Source: JBQCHF01 sp051953655
GTDB taxonomy: Bacteria; Actinomycetota; Actinomycetes; Motilibacterales; Motilibacteraceae
DNA: 17,520 nucleotides
Direction: 5' to 3'
NCBI GenBank assembly: GCA_051953655.1
Contig: JBQCIO010000336.1
Location: forward strand, 1-17,520
This document shows positions 7,351 to 14,703 of this stretch, piece by piece. Numbering within the stretch: the stretch's first letter is position 1; each line of letters opens with the position of its first letter. The notes below the pieces were generated by a model that saw only the letters and a list, made by a program, of their open reading frames with translations, did not search any database and was not told the origin of the DNA. The position numbers and the translations under genes are program-made.

Positions 7351-7776
7351 TCAGAAGCGGAACGGCTTGGGCGGGGGAGCGAGGCTGGCCCGCGGGCAGG
7401 AGGCCAGGTCCAGGCCGCCGAAGCCGAGCGCCTCGTCGCTGAGCGAGGCCACCGTCCAGCCGTGCTCGGTGCCGAAACGGGTCACGGTGACCCGGTAGAT
7501 GGTGATCTCGTACTTGGTCGGGGTGCCGTAGGCGACCTGCAGGGTGCCGATGAGCTCCGCGCCGCCGGGGTCGCCGTAGCCGCGCCACGGACGGTCGTAG
7601 CGGCTCCACAGCGACGGCTCGGACTGCCAGACGCCGTTGTTCTGCACGTCGCGCAGCGCCAGCTCGACGAGGACCGCGCGGGCGGCCTCCTCCGGCACGA
7701 TCGCCGCCGGGCGGATGACCTCCGAGACCACGCCCTCGTCGTAGGCCTCGGCCATGAGCAGCTCCGGGTTCTCCAC
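7351..7776 (-). CDS. Protein of unknown function (141 aa)
   Basis: I do not recognise a family. GTG at 7776 has GGAGGGA seven bases upstream, a strong ribosome binding site that settles the start. The protein begins VENPELLMAEAYDEG and has a helical N-terminal part (about 20-50), then an aromatic/charged segment (WSRYDRPWRGYG) and a beta-strand-rich second half (IGTLQVAYGTPTKYEIT, RVTVTRFG), ending in a Pro/Lys tail. There is no signal peptide or membrane helix, so it is probably cytosolic. It is divergent from the DUF3145 gene and lies upstream of csp on the same strand, 128 bp away. Confidence 0.85.
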   Translation of the reverse strand: MENPELLMAEAYDEGVVSEVIRPAAIVPEEAARAVLVELALRDVQNNGVWQSEPSLWSRYDRPWRGYGDPGGAELIGTLQVAYGTPTKYEITIYRVTVTRFGTEHGWTVASLSDEALGFGGLDLASCPRASLAPPPKPFRF

Positions 7777-8128
7777 CGGGTGCTCCCTCCTCGCATCGTG
7801 CTGTCGGGGGTGGTGCTGGTACCGCCGGTCGTCCCCCCGTGACGCAGTCCCCTGCCGCCGGATCCGTCCGGTCGCGGGGCGCTGTCCTGCCGTCCCCCAC
7901 TGCGTCGGCATCGCGGGGGCCACGCTTGAACGGACGTGGCGGGCAAAAACGGGACAGACGGCCCGCAGTGCGGTGCGGCCGTCGGGTGCTGCCGGGTGCT
8001 GGTGCGCACGCGGTCGCTGGTGCATGATGTCGCCCAGCGAACACGTGCCGGCACGGCCGACACCGTGCTCCGCGCTCGAGCGAGGCCGCAGGGGAAGGCG
8101 CCCTCAACGCCCGAGCAAGGAGGACCCG
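7777..8128. other. Divergent intergenic region, 352 bp
   Basis: This separates the divergent unknown gene (minus) and the DUF3145 gene (plus), so it should hold both promoters. No clear -35/-10 pair is visible. CATGAT near 8023-8028 is a weak -10 candidate for the plus strand. A short direct repeat, GGGTGCTG, occurs twice close to 7984-8001. At the edges lie the two strong ribosome binding sites, GGAGGGA (minus) and AAGGAGG (8117-8123, plus). No gene or RNA gene is seen. Confidence 0.4.
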
Positions 8129-8623
8129 GTGACCACCCGTGGCGTCGTGTACGTCCACTCCGCGCCGCCCGCGCTGTGCCCCCACGTCGAGTGGGCCGTC
8201 GGCGGCGTCCTCGGCGTGCGCGTGACTCTCGACTGGACCGCGCAGCCGGCCGCCCCCGGCATGCTGCGGGCCGAGCTGTCCTGGCAGGGCAAGCCGGGCA
8301 CCGCCGCCACCATCACCTCGGCGCTGCGCGGCTGGGCGCTGCTGCGGTTCGAGGTGACCGAGGAGCCCAGCGCGGGCCACGAGGGCGAGCGGTTCTCCTG
8401 CACCCCGGCGCTCGGCGTCTACCGCGCCACCACCGGCATCCACGGCGACCTGCTGGTGCCCGAGGACCGGCTGCGCGCCGCGGTGCTGCGCGCGCAGACC
8501 GACGGCACCTCGGTGGCCGAGGCGGTCGAGGCGCTGCTCGGAGCGCGGTGGGACGCCGAGCTCGAGCCGTTCCGGCACGCCGGTGACGGCGCCCCGGTGC
8601 GCTGGCTGCACCAGGTCGTGTAG
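8129..8623 (+). CDS. DUF3145 domain-containing protein
   Basis: A 164-residue protein. The opening VTTRGVVYVHSAPPALCPHVEWA is the start I know for the actinobacterial DUF3145 family, whose biochemical function is not established. The GTG at 8129 is preceded by a perfect AAGGAGG at a 5-base spacing, suggesting strong translation. No membrane helix or signal peptide is visible; the composition is soluble, with an alternating strand/helix pattern and a C-terminal helix (about 112-135). From memory, DUF3145 genes lie near the fab cluster in Streptomyces too; here it is about 5 kb beyond the end of the fab operon. It ends at a strong bidirectional terminator. Confidence 0.92.
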   Translation: MTTRGVVYVHSAPPALCPHVEWAVGGVLGVRVTLDWTAQPAAPGMLRAELSWQGKPGTAATITSALRGWALLRFEVTEEPSAGHEGERFSCTPALGVYRATTGIHGDLLVPEDRLRAAVLRAQTDGTSVAEAVEALLGARWDAELEPFRHAGDGAPVRWLHQVV

Positions 8624-8635
8624 GGCCGGTCCGGT

Positions 8636-8683
8636 CGACGACGGAAGGCCCGCCCCCCGGGGGGACGGGCCTTCTCGTCGTCG
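8636..8683. terminator. Bidirectional terminator between the DUF3145 and MFS genes
   Basis: Outer arms CGACGAC (8636-8642) and GTCGTCG (8677-8683) and inner arms AAGGCCCG (8645-8652) and CGGGCCTT (8666-8673) form one long interrupted stem. It sits exactly between two convergent genes, 13 bp past DUF3145 and 13 bp past the transporter stop. It has no long U-tract, which is common in high-GC actinobacteria. Confidence 0.85.
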
Positions 8684-8695
8684 AGGCGGGAGAGC

Positions 8696-10258
8696 TCAGT
8701 GACCGACGGCCACCGGGCCGTCGTTCTGCAGCTCCCGGTGCTTGACGTTGATCCCGAGCAGGATCACGACCGCCCCGGCCAGCACGATGAACGTGCTGAC
8801 GGTGAAGGCGGCGTGCTGACCGGCCACCTGGACCAGGTGGGCGCCCAGGGTCATCTGCTCCTGCGTCGGCTTGGTGCCCTGGGGCGCCGACGCCGCCAGC
8901 TCGGCGGCCTTGCTGTGGGCCGAGCGGGTGAAGACGGTGGCCAGCACCGCGAGGCCCAGCGCACCGCCGACCTGCTGCATGGTGTTGAGCACGGCCGAGG
9001 CGACGCCCTGGTCCTCGTTGGCGATGTTGTGCACCGCGGTGAGGGTGAGCGGGACGAACAGCAGGCCCATGCCGAAGCTGAGCAGGACCATCGGGCCCAG
9101 GATGCTCGGCCAGTACGAGCTGGTGACGTCCAGCTGGGTGAGCCAGAACAGGCCGCCGCTGGCCAGGAGGGCGCCGACGGAGGAGATGTAGCGCACGTCG
9201 AGCCGGGTGACGAGCTTGCCGGCCACCTGCGCGGCCACCACGATGCCGACGCTGAACGGCAGGAAGGACACGCCGGCCTTCACCGGGGAGTAGCCCAGCA
9301 CCTGCTGGATGTAGAGGCCGAGGAAGTAGAACATCGAGAAGATCGCGGCGCCGACGGCCAGCATCACCAGGTAGGTGAAGCCGCGGTTGCGGTCGGCGAG
9401 GATGCGCAGCGGCATCAGGGCGTGCCGGGAGCGGCCCTCGATGATGAGGAAGACGGCCACCAGGACGGCGCCGACGATGATGCAGCCGAGCGTCTTGGCG
9501 TCGGTCCAGCCGTCGCTGCCGGCGCTGGTGAGGCCGTAGACGAGCGTGGCCAGGCCCACCGTGGCGCTCAGGGCGCCGGGCAGGTCGAACCGGCCCTGCT
9601 GGCGGGGGGACTCGCCGAGGAAGCGCGGGGCGAGGAAGAGGACCAGCGCGCCGATCGGCACGTTGATGAAGAACGTCCAGCGCCAGTCGTACTCGGTGAG
9701 CACGCCGCCGAGCAGCAGACCCACCGCGGCGCCGGCGCCGGACATCGCGGCGTAGACGCCGAAGGCCCGGTTGCGCTCCTTGCCGGCCGGGAACGTCGTC
9801 GTGATCAGCGACAGCGCGGTGGGCGAGGCGATGGCCGCGCCGATGCCCTGCACGATGCGGGCACCGAGCATCATCGCCTCGGTCTGCGCCAGGCCGCCGA
9901 CCAGCGAGGCCAGCGCGAACAGGGCGATGCCGGTCATGAACACCTTGCGGCGGCCCAGGATGTCGCCGGCGCGACCGCCGAGCAGCAGCAGGCCGGCGAA
10001 GGCCAGCGTGTAGGCGTTGACCACCCACGGCAGCGACGACGAGGTGAAGCCGAGCGCGATCTGGATCTTGGGCAGCGCGATGTTCACGATGGTCGCGTCG
10101 AGCACGACCATGAGCTGGGCGGCGCTGATGATGGCCAGCGCGATGCCGAGGTGGCGGTGGCCGTGGCCTGAGTCCCCGGAGGCGGTGGCCTCCTCGGTCA
10201 GGACCGCGGTGCTCACGGGCGGCGCGTCGTACGTCGCCTCCGCGTCGGGTCGGGACAT
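8696..10258 (-). CDS. DHA2-family (EmrB/QacA-like) MFS drug efflux transporter
   Basis: A 520-residue inner-membrane proton-driven exporter with about 14 membrane helices, the DHA2 layout. Visible signatures are D1-type VVLDATIVNIALP in helix 1, motif A GGRAGDILGRRKVF after helix 2, motif B in ARIVQGIGAAI, and a motif-C-like stretch GAGAAVGLLLGGVL in helix 5. The substrate is unknown; relatives export antibiotics, dyes or biocides. The ATG at 10258 with AAGGA five bases upstream gives MSRPDAEA; an upstream GTG would add a poorly supported leader. It follows tetR on the same strand after 52 bp without a terminator, so both genes are probably co-transcribed from the tetR operator region. Confidence 0.94.
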   Translation of the reverse strand: MSRPDAEATYDAPPVSTAVLTEEATASGDSGHGHRHLGIALAIISAAQLMVVLDATIVNIALPKIQIALGFTSSSLPWVVNAYTLAFAGLLLLGGRAGDILGRRKVFMTGIALFALASLVGGLAQTEAMMLGARIVQGIGAAIASPTALSLITTTFPAGKERNRAFGVYAAMSGAGAAVGLLLGGVLTEYDWRWTFFINVPIGALVLFLAPRFLGESPRQQGRFDLPGALSATVGLATLVYGLTSAGSDGWTDAKTLGCIIVGAVLVAVFLIIEGRSRHALMPLRILADRNRGFTYLVMLAVGAAIFSMFYFLGLYIQQVLGYSPVKAGVSFLPFSVGIVVAAQVAGKLVTRLDVRYISSVGALLASGGLFWLTQLDVTSSYWPSILGPMVLLSFGMGLLFVPLTLTAVHNIANEDQGVASAVLNTMQQVGGALGLAVLATVFTRSAHSKAAELAASAPQGTKPTQEQMTLGAHLVQVAGQHAAFTVSTFIVLAGAVVILLGINVKHRELQNDGPVAVGH

Positions 10259-10310
10259 GCGGGTCCTTCTTCCATTCCAGAGCGCACCGGGGACCCGGCA
10301 CGCCGCGGGC

Positions 10311-11015
10311 TCAGCGCCGGCTGGGCGTGAGCGTGGTGCCGGCACGGTCGGCGGGCTGACCCGCCCGGCCGCGCGAGGGACGGGCGGCGACGCTGACGCC
10401 CGCGGAACGTGTGGGGGAGCTGACGGGGCCCGCGCAGGCGGGGAGCACGACGCCGTCGACGATGGCGGCGATGGAGTCCTTGTCCGCGGGACCGAGCCCG
10501 ATGAGGACGCGGTGGACGAGCATGGCGGGCAGCACGGCGGCGACGAGCTCGACGTCGACGCCCTCGGCCACCTCGCCGCGGCGGCGCGCCCGCTCGAAGG
10601 CGGCTCTCACGCGCGCCTTGCGGGGGGCCACGAAGCGCTCCTGGAAGGCCTGGGCGAGGTCTGGTTCCCGTGGCAGCACGCTGGCCATCCCGGACATGAC
10701 CGCCATGTGCCGGTCGTCCAGGTAGCCGTCGAAGTCGCAGGCCAGGGCGAGCATGTCGCCGCGCAGCGAGCCGGTGTCCGGCGCCTCGCGGGCCATCGCA
10801 CCGTCGAGGTGGTCGATCGCGTCGGCCACCATCTCGGCCTTGCCGGCCCAGCGGCGGTAGAGGGTCGCCTTGCCGGCGTGGGCCGCGGCGGCGACGGCGT
10901 CCATGGTGAGCCGGTCGTAGCCGACCTCGGCGAGCAGCCGCACGACGACGTCCAGGATGGCGTCGGAGCGGCCGGCGCCGCGACGGCAGGAGAGCAGCCC
11001 CTCCGGCTTGATCAT
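10311..11015 (-). CDS. TetR-family transcriptional repressor
   Basis: A 234-residue regulator. The N-terminal helix-turn-helix (about 18-63) reads AILDVVVRLLAEVGYDRLTM and then VAAAAHAGKATLYRRWAGK, with the usual TLYRRW recognition helix. The ligand domain (about 70-195) is alpha-helical, and a 35-residue Ser/Arg/Pro-rich tail follows that is longer than usual. ATG 11015 (MIKPEG) has a purine run (GAGGGGG) upstream. It most likely represses its own transcription and the downstream MFS pump by binding the palindrome 32 bp before the start. The inducer is unknown. Confidence 0.93.
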   Translation of the reverse strand: MIKPEGLLSCRRGAGRSDAILDVVVRLLAEVGYDRLTMDAVAAAAHAGKATLYRRWAGKAEMVADAIDHLDGAMAREAPDTGSLRGDMLALACDFDGYLDDRHMAVMSGMASVLPREPDLAQAFQERFVAPRKARVRAAFERARRRGEVAEGVDVELVAAVLPAMLVHRVLIGLGPADKDSIAAIVDGVVLPACAGPVSSPTRSAGVSVAARPSRGRAGQPADRAGTTLTPSRR

Positions 11016-11046
11016 CTCCCACCCCCTCGACGCATGGGCCTCAAGT

Positions 11047-11070
11047 GAACGGAACGGTTCCGTTCCGTTC
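11047..11070 (-). promoter_or_regulatory. Candidate TetR operator: perfect 11-bp inverted repeat
   Basis: GAACGGAACGG (11047-11057) and CCGTTCCGTTC (11060-11070) are perfect inverted arms around a TT centre. Each arm contains a GAACG-GAACG tandem, so two overlapping dyads could bind two TetR dimers, as in QacR-type operators. It lies 32 bp upstream of the tetR start codon, the expected place for autoregulation. Confidence 0.85.
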
Positions 11071-11331
11071 GGCGACCAGTGTGAACCCTCGCGGCCGCGG
11101 CCGCATTCCCGTTCCCCTGCGGCTCCTGGGACCGCTCGCCACCGGCCGCTCCAGCAGCCGCCGCCGGCAGTCCCGAGCTCCACGTCGTCACCGTGGACCC
11201 GCCGGCTTGCGCACTGCTTGCGGGCCGCTTGTCCGTGGGCGGCGCGGAAGTGAGCGCTGGTCGTCACGCCCCTATGGACGTCGGGGTGCTCCCGGACTCA
11301 TCGCCGGCCGGCGACAGCGCGAGGATGAGGC
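11071..11331. other. Divergent intergenic region (tetR / tautomerase-like gene)
   Basis: About 260 bp without a gene. It should hold the tetR promoter (minus) and the promoter of the small plus-strand gene, but no clear hexamers were found. TCGCCGGCCGGCGA (11301-11314) is a perfect 14-bp palindrome 17 bp before the plus-strand start; in DNA this GC-rich it may be chance. Confidence 0.4.
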
Positions 11332-11679
11332 GTGCCGCTGATCGACGTGACCTACGACCAGGCCCTGCCGCCGGAGGCGCTGCGCCGCCTGGGCGAAGTG
11401 CTGCCGGACCTGGTGGCCGAGGCGGTGGCGTGCCCGGAGGAGCCGTGGACGGGACCGCCGCAGCCCGGCGACGTCGAGATCAGGTTTCGGCCGAAGGGGC
11501 CCTACGACGTCGGCGAGCTCCACTGCGTGGTCGAGGTGCGGACAAAGCTGTTCGCCAGCCGTCTCGTGGACAGGCACGAGCGCGCCGAGCGCGTCCGCAC
11601 AGGCCTTGTCGCGGCCGTGCCGGAGATCGGTCTGCTAGGGGTATGGCTGGTCCTGCACGAGGGTGCCTGGGCGCAGTAG
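11332..11679 (+). CDS. Small tautomerase-superfamily-like protein
   Basis: A 115-residue protein beginning MPLIDVTYDQ. Loss of the initiator residue would leave proline at the N-terminus, the catalytic base of the tautomerase superfamily (4-oxalocrotonate tautomerase, CHMI, MIF). The strand-helix-strand order (PLIDVTY, helix LRRLGEVLPDLVAEAV, strand VEIRFRPKG, then LHCVVEVRTKL and helix) fits the longer CHMI/MIF-like members. The GTG start at 11332 follows GATGAGG. The substrate is unknown. Family assignment is by pattern only; a fold search is needed to be sure. It is convergent with the fab operon, separated from accD by a strong hairpin. Confidence 0.72.
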   Translation: MPLIDVTYDQALPPEALRRLGEVLPDLVAEAVACPEEPWTGPPQPGDVEIRFRPKGPYDVGELHCVVEVRTKLFASRLVDRHERAERVRTGLVAAVPEIGLLGVWLVLHEGAWAQ

Positions 11680-11684
11680 CGAGA

Positions 11685-11749
11685 CCCCGACGGGGCCGCG
11701 GGCACCTCCGTTTCCTCTCGGAACCGAGGTGCCCACGACCCCGTCGGGG
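11685..11749 (-). terminator. Strong 24-bp hairpin terminating the fab operon
   Basis: Arms 11685-11708 and 11726-11749 pair along 24 positions with only two mismatches and a 17-base loop, starting 11 bp beyond the accD stop. The two mismatched positions are C-A in a plus-strand RNA but G-U in a minus-strand RNA, so the stem is uninterrupted only in the fab operon transcript. It lies between two convergent genes and may stop both. No U-tract. Confidence 0.85.
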
Positions 11750-11759
11750 CGGGCGGGTC

Positions 11760-13199
11760 CTACAGCGGGATGTTGCCGTGCTGGCCGCGGCGGTGCTCGG
11801 CGCCTGCGGCGTCGGCGATGGCGCGGGCCAGGGCGGAGCGGGTGGCGGCGGGGTCGACGACCTCGTCGATGACGCCGATCTCCACGGCGCGCTCGACGCC
11901 GCCGGCGAGCTTCTCGTGCTCGGCGGCGAGCTCGAGCTCGACCTGGCCGCGCACGTCGGGGGCGACGTCGGCGAGCTTGCGGCGGTGCAGGATGCGCACC
12001 GCGGCGACGGCGCCCATGACGGCGATCTCGGCGTTGGGCCAGGCGAACACGCGGGTGGCGCCCAGGGCGCGGGAGTTCATCGCGATGTAGGCGCCGCCGT
12101 AGGTCTTGCGGGTGACCAGCGTGACCCGGGGGACGACCGCCTCGGCGAAGGCGTGCAGCAGCTTGGCGCCGCGGCGCACCACGCCGTCCCACTCCTGGCC
12201 GACGCCGGGCAGGTAGCCGGGCACGTCGACCAGCACGATGAGCGGCACGCCGAACGCGTCGCACATCCGGACGAAGCGCGCGGCCTTCTCCGCCGACGCC
12301 GAGTCCAGGCAGCCGCCCAGGCGCATCGGGTTGTTGGCGATGACGCCCACCGTGCGTCCGCCGAACCGGCCGAGGGTGGTGGTGATGTTGGGGGCCCACT
12401 TGGGGTGCAGCTCCAGCGAGGTGCCCTCGTCGAGGACGCCCTCCACCAGCGGGTGCACGTCGTAGGCCCGCTTGGCCGACTCCGGCAGCAGCGCGCCGAG
12501 GTCGGTGTCCTCCACCGCGGACACCTCGAGGGCGCGCTGGTCGCCGAGCAGGGCGGAGAGCCGGCGGGCCTCGTCGTAGGCGGCCTGCTCGGTCTCGGCG
12601 ACCACGTGCACGACGCCGCTGCGCCGGCCGTGCGGCTCGGGGCCGCCCAGGCGCAGGGCGTCGACGTCCTCGCCGGTGACCGAGCGCACGACGTCGGGGC
12701 CGGTGACGAACACCCGGCCGGACGGGCCGAGGATGACGATGTCGGTGAGCGCCGGGCCGTAGGCGGCGCCGCCGGCCGCCGGGCCGAGCACCACGCTGAT
12801 CTGCGGGATCTTGCCCGAGGCCCGGGTCATGATCGCGAAGACCTGGCCGACCGCGTGCAGCGAGACCACGCCCTCGCGCAGCCGGGCGCCGCCGGAGTGC
12901 CAGAGCCCGACCACCGGGACGCCGTCGGCCAGCGCCCGCTCGTAGGCGGCCAGGACGACCGCGCAGCCGTCGGTGCCCATGGCGCCGCCCTGGATGGTGG
13001 CGTCGCTGGAGAACGCCACCACCGGGGTGCCCTCGATCCGCCCGACGCCGGCGAGCATGCCGCTGCCGTCCTGGGCGGTGATGAGCTCGAGGGTGCCCTC
13101 GTCGAGCAGCCGCTCGAGGCGGGCCTTGGGGTCGCGCGGGTCGACCTCGACGGAGGGCATCTCCGACGCGCTGTCGGAGCGGGCTTCGGCAATCGTCAC
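11760..13199 (-). CDS. accD: Acyl-CoA carboxylase carboxyltransferase (beta) subunit, AccD6-like
   Basis: A 479-residue carboxyltransferase that moves CO2 from carboxybiotin to acetyl-CoA (and perhaps propionyl-CoA), giving malonyl-CoA for the neighbouring fab genes. The N-terminal crotonase-like half shows GGARLREG (103-110) and LGPAAGGAAYGP. The C-terminal half shows DVPGYLPGVGQEWDGV, RKTYGGAYIAM and the end HGNIPL that is conserved at the C-terminus of this family, so the protein is full length. Thr382 lies in LGAT, where, as I recall, propionyl-CoA carboxylases have Asp. The GTG start overlaps the fabF stop (GTGA). Location after fabF matches accD6 of mycobacteria. No biotin carboxylase or biotin carrier gene is in the window. 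Confidence 0.93.
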   Translation of the reverse strand: MTIAEARSDSASEMPSVEVDPRDPKARLERLLDEGTLELITAQDGSGMLAGVGRIEGTPVVAFSSDATIQGGAMGTDGCAVVLAAYERALADGVPVVGLWHSGGARLREGVVSLHAVGQVFAIMTRASGKIPQISVVLGPAAGGAAYGPALTDIVILGPSGRVFVTGPDVVRSVTGEDVDALRLGGPEPHGRRSGVVHVVAETEQAAYDEARRLSALLGDQRALEVSAVEDTDLGALLPESAKRAYDVHPLVEGVLDEGTSLELHPKWAPNITTTLGRFGGRTVGVIANNPMRLGGCLDSASAEKAARFVRMCDAFGVPLIVLVDVPGYLPGVGQEWDGVVRRGAKLLHAFAEAVVPRVTLVTRKTYGGAYIAMNSRALGATRVFAWPNAEIAVMGAVAAVRILHRRKLADVAPDVRGQVELELAAEHEKLAGGVERAVEIGVIDEVVDPAATRSALARAIADAAGAEHRRGQHGNIPL

Positions 13200-14449
13200 T
13201 CGGCACTCCTGATCGCGAGGGCCACGTTGTGCCCGCCGAAACCGAACGAGTTGTTCAGGGCCAGCAGCGGCCCCTCGGCGGGCAGCGGGCGGGGCGAGGT
13301 GCGGGCGACGTCCAGGGCGACGGCGTCGTCCGGGTCGTCGAGGTTGGTCGTGGGCGGCACGAGCCGGTCGCGCAGGGTGAGGATGGTGGCGATCGCCTCC
13401 ACCGCCCCTGCGGCGCCGAGCAGGTGCCCGGTCATCGACTTGGTCGAGGTGACCACGACGTTGTCGGTGTGGTCGCCGAGCGCCCGGCGCAGCGCCGCCG
13501 CCTCGGCCACGTCGCCGACCGGCGTGGAGGTGGCGTGCGCGTTGACGTGCGCGACGTCGGTGGGGGCCAGCCCGGCGTCCTGAAGGGCGGCGGTCATGGC
13601 CCGGGCGGCGCCCAGGCCCTCGGGCTCGGGGGCGGCGATGTGGTAGCCGTCGGAGGTGAGGCCGGCACCGGCCAGCACCGCGTGGATCGTCGCCCCGCGG
13701 GCCTTGGCGTGCGCCTCGGACTCGAGCACGACCACGCCGGCGCCCTCGCCGAGCACGAAGCCGTCGCGGCCCTTGTCGTAGGGACGGGAGGCCCGCTCGG
13801 GCTCGTCGTTGCGGGTGGACAGGGCCTGCATCGCGGCGAAGCCGGCCACCGGCAGCGGATGGATGGCGGCCTCGGTGCCGCCGGCGACCACGACGTCGGC
13901 GCGGCCGCTGCGGATCATGTCGATGCCGTAGGCGATGGCCTCGGCGCCGGACGCGCACGCGCTGACCGGCGTGTGCACGCCGGCCCGGGCACCCAGCTCG
14001 AGCCCGATGGCCGCGGACGGCCCGTTGGGCATGAGCATCGGCACGGTGAGGGGCATGACCCGGCGCGGGCCCTTCTCCCTCAGCGTGTCGTAGGCGTCCA
14101 GCAGCGTGGTGACACCGCCGATCCCGGAGGCGACGGCGACGGCGATCCGCTCGCCGTCGACCTCCGGGGACCCGGCGTCGGCCCACGCCTCGCGGGCCGC
14201 GATGAGCGCGAACTGGCCGGAGCGGTCGAGCCGCTTGATCTCCGGCCGGGGGAGGACCTCGGCGGGCTCCACGGCCACCCGGGCGGCGATCCGCACGGGC
14301 AGCTCGAAGCGCTCGACCCAGTCCTCGGTGAGGACGCGCACGCCGGACCGGCCGGCGAGCAGCGCCTCCCAGGTCGACGCGACATCGCCCCCGACGGGCG
14401 TGGTCGCGCCGAGTCCGGTGACGACGACGGTGACCTGGTTCTCAGCCAT
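13196..14449 (-). CDS. fabF: Beta-ketoacyl-ACP synthase II (FabF/KasA-like)
   Basis: A 417-residue elongating condensing enzyme that joins malonyl-ACP to a growing acyl-ACP. All catalytic residues are visible: Cys165 in VSACASGAEA, His305 in NAHATSTPVGD, Lys337 and His342 in STKSMTGHLLG. The C-terminal NNSFGFGGHN is conserved. The numbering is almost identical to E. coli FabF. The NAHATST wording around His305, in place of the EAHGTGT of E. coli FabF, resembles actinobacterial KasA-type enzymes. ATG 14449 (MAENQVTV) follows the acpP stop by two bases, so translation is tightly linked. Confidence 0.96.
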   Translation of the reverse strand: MAENQVTVVVTGLGATTPVGGDVASTWEALLAGRSGVRVLTEDWVERFELPVRIAARVAVEPAEVLPRPEIKRLDRSGQFALIAAREAWADAGSPEVDGERIAVAVASGIGGVTTLLDAYDTLREKGPRRVMPLTVPMLMPNGPSAAIGLELGARAGVHTPVSACASGAEAIAYGIDMIRSGRADVVVAGGTEAAIHPLPVAGFAAMQALSTRNDEPERASRPYDKGRDGFVLGEGAGVVVLESEAHAKARGATIHAVLAGAGLTSDGYHIAAPEPEGLGAARAMTAALQDAGLAPTDVAHVNAHATSTPVGDVAEAAALRRALGDHTDNVVVTSTKSMTGHLLGAAGAVEAIATILTLRDRLVPPTTNLDDPDDAVALDVARTSPRPLPAEGPLLALNNSFGFGGHNVALAIRSAE

Positions 14450-14451
14450 GC

Positions 14452-14703
14452 TCAGGCGCCCTGCGCCTTCTGGATGAAGGAGACCGCGTCGCCGACGGTG
14501 GTCAGGTTCTTGACCTCGTCGTCCGGGATCTTCACGCCGAACTTCTCCTCGGCGGTGACGACGACGGACATCATCGACAGCGAGTCGATGTCCAGGTCGT
14601 CGGTGAAGGACTTGTCCGGCTGGACGTCCTCGGTGGGCAGGCCCGTCTCCTCGTTGATGATCTCGGCGAGACCCTGGAGGATCTCCTGCTCGCTGGCGGC
14701 CAT
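14452..14703 (-). CDS. acpP: Acyl carrier protein
   Basis: An 83-residue acidic carrier of the fatty acid synthase. Ser41 in DIDSLSMM is the 4'-phosphopantetheine attachment site. Helix I (ASEQEILQGLAEIINEETG), the loop with Pro23, and helices II-IV (SLSMMSVVVTAEEKFG, DEVKNLTTVGDAVSFI) are all recognisable. ATG 14703 has GGAG eight bases upstream. It is the only fab gene not overlapping its upstream neighbour: a structured 132-bp gap precedes it, which may serve to raise its level relative to the enzymes. Confidence 0.97.
   Translation of the reverse strand: MAASEQEILQGLAEIINEETGLPTEDVQPDKSFTDDLDIDSLSMMSVVVTAEEKFGVKIPDDEVKNLTTVGDAVSFIQKAQGA

Noticed and set aside
11091..11104. GCGGCCGCGGCCGC palindrome
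   Set aside because: Pure G/C palindromes of this size are expected by chance at this base composition, and it has no special position.
11193..13583. A 796-codon plus-strand frame antisense to accD
   Set aside because: Low-complexity Gly/Arg/Ala/Val composition, no ribosome binding site, and it covers a clear acyl-CoA carboxylase gene on the other strand.
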